This document shows positions 59,906 through 64,000 of a stretch of DNA of 64,000 nucleotides, in pieces. Source of the stretch: Tetragonia tetragonoides. Taxonomy: Eukaryota; Streptophyta; Magnoliopsida; Caryophyllales; Aizoaceae. The notes under the pieces are model-generated. The model searched no databases and was not told the origin of the DNA. It saw only the letters and a program-made list of their open reading frames with translations. The translations under genes were made by a program, and so were the position numbers. The stretch lies in NCBI GenBank assembly GCA_038025085.1, contig CM076144.1, positions 248,001 through 312,000 of the forward strand, read 5' to 3'. Every line of letters starts with the position of its first letter. The first letter of the stretch is position 1.

Positions 59906-60292
59906 TGACGGCAAAAAAAAATGAGGGCTATGGTTCCGTTTTTTTCCTCTTTTATCTCTATTTTGGGCTTGGGCTGCTGATTGGCTCATGGGCCGGTTAA
60001 AAAGTTTTGGGTCACTTTTTTATTTTTTCCATTTTACTTGTTAGATGGGTTAAACGGATCAGGTCGACCCGAACCCGATAAAAATCAGGTCGACCTGATC
60101 TGTGACCTGACCCATTTAATGTTTTCGGGTTGAGCAGGTAATTTTCAGGTTGAGTAGGTTGAAATTTTCAACCTTAACCTAACCCATTTAAGTTTTCGGG
60201 TCAATCAAGCCGACCCATTTAATATTTCGGGTCGAAAATCCCAACCCTAACCCGCTTTTTTCGAGATAGTTTTTGCCAGGCCTAGTTGTTTC

Positions 60293-61282
60293 ATATATCG
60301 ACCGAGACTTCGTTATATATGTGCATTTCATTAAAATCTGACAAGAAGGTTTGACATGAACAAAAGTACGTATGTATAAGATTATTGGAAGTTATTATTA
60401 TTTTTTTTTTTTAAAATGAATAAAATTGTTGGGGGTCAAATATTGATATTTTATTTAATTTTTCAAATTTTAAGGTTTGCCTATGGATAGGAAATACACA
60501 CAAAATCAAAAAACTAAAAAAGAAAGAATAAAAGACAAAACGAACAAATAAATTTGGACCGAAACTCTTTGTGTGGGTTAAATGAGTTTTGGACCCAAAC
60601 TCGTCATTTGGGTTATTCATTTTCTTGTAAAGTCGCCATTATTCTCCCTCCGCAATCGCAGCAGTCCAGTGCTCCATTGTCCCCAAAAGCGGAGGCGAAT
60701 TCACAGAATAGCCAATAGATATCTGGGGTTTACTTCATTTGATTTGATGATGACGATAAATTTGTAGCTGCTCTTGAATTCTCCTCCATTTCTGACTCAA
60801 CTCAACTCACTAGTTCCTGACCCAATTCGAGAAACTTGTAAGTAACTAACTATACAGTACTTATTCTTTCTTTTTGTTTGTTTTAATTGTTATTGTTTGG
60901 ATTCGTCGTCATAGCTTTTCTTAATTTGAATGTTTCAACTTTGATTTCGATTTCATTTTTTCACTTTGCGCAATATTGGAGTTCTCATTCTCATTGTATT
61001 CAATATGTTATTATTGCGCTTTAAAGGGTTACATGAGATATTCGTTGAATTTAGCATTGCCACATTTCACAGTTGCTTTGTTTTTAAGTTTGTTTGTTTA
61101 GCAGCAACGTAACACAGACATGATGGTCACTGATTAGGCTTTATTTTGATTTTGGCTCAAACCAACTTTGCAAATGGAAGTAACTCTCTGCATTTTATTA
61201 TAGGTTGTAATTTCTGGGTGTGATAATTTAAGTGTTGTTTGGCTTCACTGGAAATAGTGTTGGACATCCCTTGGACCTGATC
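60293..61282. other. PTH2 promoter and 5' untranslated region with intron
   Basis: No coding gene. A probable untranslated exon ends CGAGAAACTT|GTAAGT at 60837 and rejoins after TTATTATAG at 61203, giving a leader intron of about 366 bp before the PTH2 ATG (inference from splice consensus). Confidence 0.55.
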
Positions 61283-62236
61283 ATGATTGCCCTAGCATGG
61301 TTAAGTGCAATTTTAGTTGGAGCAGGATGCCTTGCATTGGGATACTATGTTGGTGCACGCTACCCTCCTCGTTTCCTTGTCTCAGCCACCGTAGCTAAAG
61401 CAACTGCTTCTGACAAGGCAAACAAGAAGAACCGTACCCAAGAATCCTTGGAGATTGAAAAGCTTGCTGACATTCTTGAAGATTTCAAAATGGTGCACAA
61501 CCCTTTCTACTTCTTCCTTTATTTGGATCTAATTGCAGCATAAGCTATGTAAAAGAAAACAAGGACAGTGGGAGTTCTTCAAGAATTGAACTTATGTTTT
61601 TCTTCCTTAATTCTGTAATAGGTGTTGGTAGTGAGGAATGATTTGAAGATGGGTAAAGGAAAGATTGCTGCCCAATGCAGGTATGCACAAACGTCTGCTC
61701 GTGAGATATGTCGTTCATCTTCTCATTTATGTTGACGGTTTGGTTACATTTATATTCTGATCCTCATGCTGGAGCAAGCACATAGTTCCAGTGAAATAAT
61801 TGTTGTTAGGATAGATTTATTGGCAGCATATTCCCTTGCTTGATGGATTCTGATTTGTTTCTTCATGGAATTTATTCTGGATGCTATGTTGCTTCCCTTG
61901 TACGTGTACCTAATATACGTGTTTGATGATTTCTGTTGTTCTCTTCTCGTTTAGTTAAGCACTAGCTTCAGTCTTGTGTGATTTCTGCAATGTTAATAGT
62001 TTTCCACTCCTGATCAGCCATGCAACTTTGGGTCTCTACAAAAAGCTCCAAAAACGAGCACCAAAAGCATTAAACAGGTCTGTTAAACCTGAATGATCAA
62101 TATTTGTTGGTTTTTAAGTTCTTATATTACATTCGTGTACACTATACAGTGTTGGTCTATATGTAGGTGGGAGATGTGCGGGCAGGTTAAAGTAGTTGTG
62201 AAAACTGAAAGCGAGGAAGAGATGCTAACTTTACAG
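61283..62236 (+). CDS. PTH2: Peptidyl-tRNA hydrolase 2, 3' end outside window
   Basis: Hydrolyses peptidyl-tRNA released from stalled ribosomes; the eukaryotic/archaeal Pth2/Bit1 fold. Four coding exons are in the window: 61283-61492, 61622-61680, 62018-62077, 62167-62236, all junctions in frame, giving 133 residues. An N-terminal membrane anchor ([19 protein letters not shown], about residues 5-23) is followed by a linker, then the Pth2 core: [20 protein letters not shown] (70-89) with catalytic-site Lys and the QCSHA motif, [16 protein letters not shown], and [16 protein letters not shown]. The remaining third (expected GRTQIAPGS region) is missing; the intron after 62236 runs to the window end. 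The ATG at 61283 is the first after an in-frame TAA at 61229. Confidence 0.93.
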
Positions 62237-64000
62237 GTAGTCCCGAGTTTCGACTCAAGCTTCTTTTGCAGCTGCGTTTTACTTGTTTTACGTTGTGTAT
62301 TGTGCACGGGTGTTTTACAGTATTACACTGAGCTTTGCCTTCACTGTCTACATCATCCAATAGAATTTGGTCTATTACCGTGTCTCTTTTTCCTTTCCTT
62401 TTTATATGTAAGTGCTTTTCCAATTTTTGAAAATGGTTTTATGGGTCAGCATACATTCTCTCTACTACCATAATTTTTTACAAGACTAGTTACTCCACTT
62501 TCTACATCAACATTACCCCAGTCCCTCCAAAGAGGCTCCCGCCTAGGCAGGGTAAGGGGGGGGGGTCAGTTGTACGCAGCCATACCCTTGAGAGTCTCAC
62601 ACAGAGGGTGTTTCCATTTGACCCGAGATCTCAAGTGCGACGACCATCGACAACTTCACAATAAATAAGAAGTGTTGACAATTTTATGAACCATTTTTCT
62701 TTAGTCCATTATATTCCAAAGCCAAAAGGTAGTGAAGCTTTTGGCTCCATTGGAAATGGTGGACACTAAATTTGGCGTAATTAGCTACCAACTTTCTTCC
62801 TCTCAACCAGTTTTCACCTGTCTATTCTCTCTCCACTCTCAACGTTGAATCATAATGCATCAATGAAGTGGTGTTGATTGTGTGCACTAAGCTGAATGAC
62901 TTGATCTTTTTCTAAAGAATTACATCTTCATGTTTTCAAATATATATCTATGTATATAATATAACTCATTTCCGAATTGACTTGTTGTAGTAATATCCTT
63001 AAGAGGAAGGTTTGCCAACCTTTTGTACACTAACAGTCACTAATCATAATAATCACTGTGATTTTGATGTTACTAGTAGTTGGAGAAAGAAATGGTACTA
63101 TTATCTGTAAAATGGTTATGATATATTTTAATAGTTACGGAAAACTATCTATTCTAATAGCTTATGGGATTATAATATGTTTAATTTCAATCTAAGTGGA
63201 AAATAGAAGAAAAGCATATGTTTGCAGCACAAGTAACACAAGCGCCGTTGACCACTCAACCTGAAAGGTCATGGTCAAGCATTTCTCAGTTTGGAACCAC
63301 AATAACCCGACTTGTACATGTCCCCAACCAAAATTCGCTTGACATGACTGACTTGTTTGTCACAATTTGTTTTTCGAGAATCCGTCACTTTGATTGGTCT
63401 ATCGACTCGAACCTTTTGGTATACTTTTGTCTATTGTCACTTGTACTAACTGGTCAGCTCTTTAGTCTCCATGATCGTGATACTCTAATATTTCTGGGGT
63501 TTATCACTGGTGATCCATTTGCTTGTTGATGTCAACACCAAACTGTGACCTCTCTAATGCTTGCTTTAGTAAAACCTTTTGTGAGTTTCTTGATGTCACT
63601 TGTCTCATTTGTATCTAACTTCCCATCTTTGAATGGATGCATGTGCTGCTCATCATCCATTGAGTGTCCTACTTGCTCAAATACATTCGACGATAACAAA
63701 TAGCCTGTAAATTCTTTGAAAGGAATATTTAATTGATTTGTCAAACTGGACCCATGCAGTATTAGTTCTTAACTTCTTTTAATAGGGTAGTGGCTGGTGC
63801 AGTATGCAGTACCATTTGCTGATTTGCAAGCTATTCTGAATTACACAGAAGAGGCTGAACTCCTGAGGCTTTAGGCTATCTTGTTTCAGTTATTAACCAA
63901 ATATGTTGAGAGTCTTAGGCTCCCTCTGAAGTGGAAGTTAACTTCCGGAGACAATTGAAAGTCAACAGCATAAACTAATGTCTTTAAGTTGCTTTTTCAT
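62237..64000 (+). other. Intron 4 of PTH2 (continues past the window)
   Basis: From donor CAG|GTAGTC to the window end. It contains a SINE copy (62506-62764, minus). I could not find the missing PTH2 exon here. A 70-codon minus-strand frame at 63532-63744 has no family I recognise. Confidence 0.7.
62506..62764 (-). mobile_element. Second copy of the SINE found at 31663-31945
   Basis: Minus-strand sequence aligns with 31663-31945 over nearly the whole length: shared blocks include CTTCTTATTTATTGTGAAGT, GATGGTCGTCGCACTT, GGCTGCGTACAA, CTTACCCTGCCTAG and GGGAGCCTCTTTG. The order is the same and the end is GTAATGTTGATG. No clear target duplication; the 5' end looks eroded. Confidence 0.85.

Larger units (their letters stand above)
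58591..60284. mobile_element. Non-autonomous hAT element with captured sequence
   Basis: 1,694 bp. Terminal inverted repeat TAGGCCTGGCAAA at the left and TTTGCCAGGCCTA at the right. Flanking 8-mers GTTGTTTG (58583-58590) and GTTGTTTC (60285-60292) match at 7 of 8, as expected for a hAT target duplication. Both ends carry many subterminal GGTC(A/G)GGT / AGGTCGACCTGA motifs, typical transposase-binding repeats. No hAT transposase is present. The interior holds an exon-like piece (59020-59190, minus) and a GA-rich leader-like block, suggesting gene-fragment capture. Confidence 0.85.

Noticed and set aside
59528..59989. Ser/Leu-rich 153-codon frame (minus strand)
   Set aside because: It translates the GA-rich tandem duplication in the hAT element; low complexity with no domain.

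Overview
This is nuclear DNA from a flowering plant, almost certainly a eudicot. Genes have many introns with GT-AG borders. The protein families are plant-specific (cellulose synthase-like D, 4-coumarate:CoA ligase, plant mobile domain). The spaces between genes hold typical plant transposons: L1-type LINE, copia, MULE, hAT, Stowaway and Tourist MITEs, and SINEs. The exact lineage cannot be fixed from sequence alone.

Host genes, left to right: the 5' end of a cytosolic-type ribose-5-phosphate isomerase gene (1-209, minus, cut by the window edge); ATAD3 mitochondrial AAA-ATPase (1710-8136, minus, 8 exons); 4-coumarate:CoA ligase (18782-22990, minus, 6 exons, one GC-AG intron); a GPI-anchored FAS1 protein (33201-33926, minus); cellulose synthase-like D (34545-38798, minus, 3 exons); a GT47 exostosin-family glycosyltransferase (47287-51870, minus, 9 exons); a TOM1-like VHS/GAT protein (52737-56659, minus, 3 exons); and peptidyl-tRNA hydrolase 2 (61283-62236, plus, last exon(s) outside the window). 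All exon borders were placed by hand from splice consensus and frame, and every complete model closes in frame. The order PTH2, TOL, GT47, CSLD, FAS1, ATAD3 matches, as I remember it, a block on Arabidopsis chromosome 5. The 4CL gene and most transposons appear to be insertions into that block. CSLD, GT47, FAS1 and 4CL all bear on cell-wall construction, but there is no operon-like logic.

Mobile DNA between the genes: (i) 9400-18341, a decayed L1-type LINE whose ORF1 is interrupted by a young, non-autonomous copia-type element (10731-13489) with almost identical 665/666-bp LTRs, a 5-bp target duplication and only gag plus protease, i.e. a TR-GAG element; (ii) 24365-27170, about nine diverged tandem copies of a unit near 310 bp; (iii) 30540-31196, a short poly(A)-tailed retroposon with a perfect 17-bp target duplication; (iv) 31663-31945, a SINE with a 13-bp target duplication, with a second copy at 62506-62764; (v) 40435-46863, a complete-looking Mutator-like element; (vi) 57784-57948, a Tourist-type MITE; (vii) 58591-60284, a non-autonomous hAT element carrying what looks like a captured gene fragment; and two Stowaway-type MITEs.

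The most unusual object is the MULE. It encodes two convergent, uninterrupted genes: an 880-residue MULE transposase fused through an intron to an OTU cysteine-protease domain, and a 609-residue plant-mobile-domain protein. Each gene begins with a tiny exon beside the terminal inverted repeat. Each is followed by a first intron built from the same hairpin-forming GACTCACCC/GGGTGAGTC minisatellite and an (ATT)n run, arranged as mirror images.
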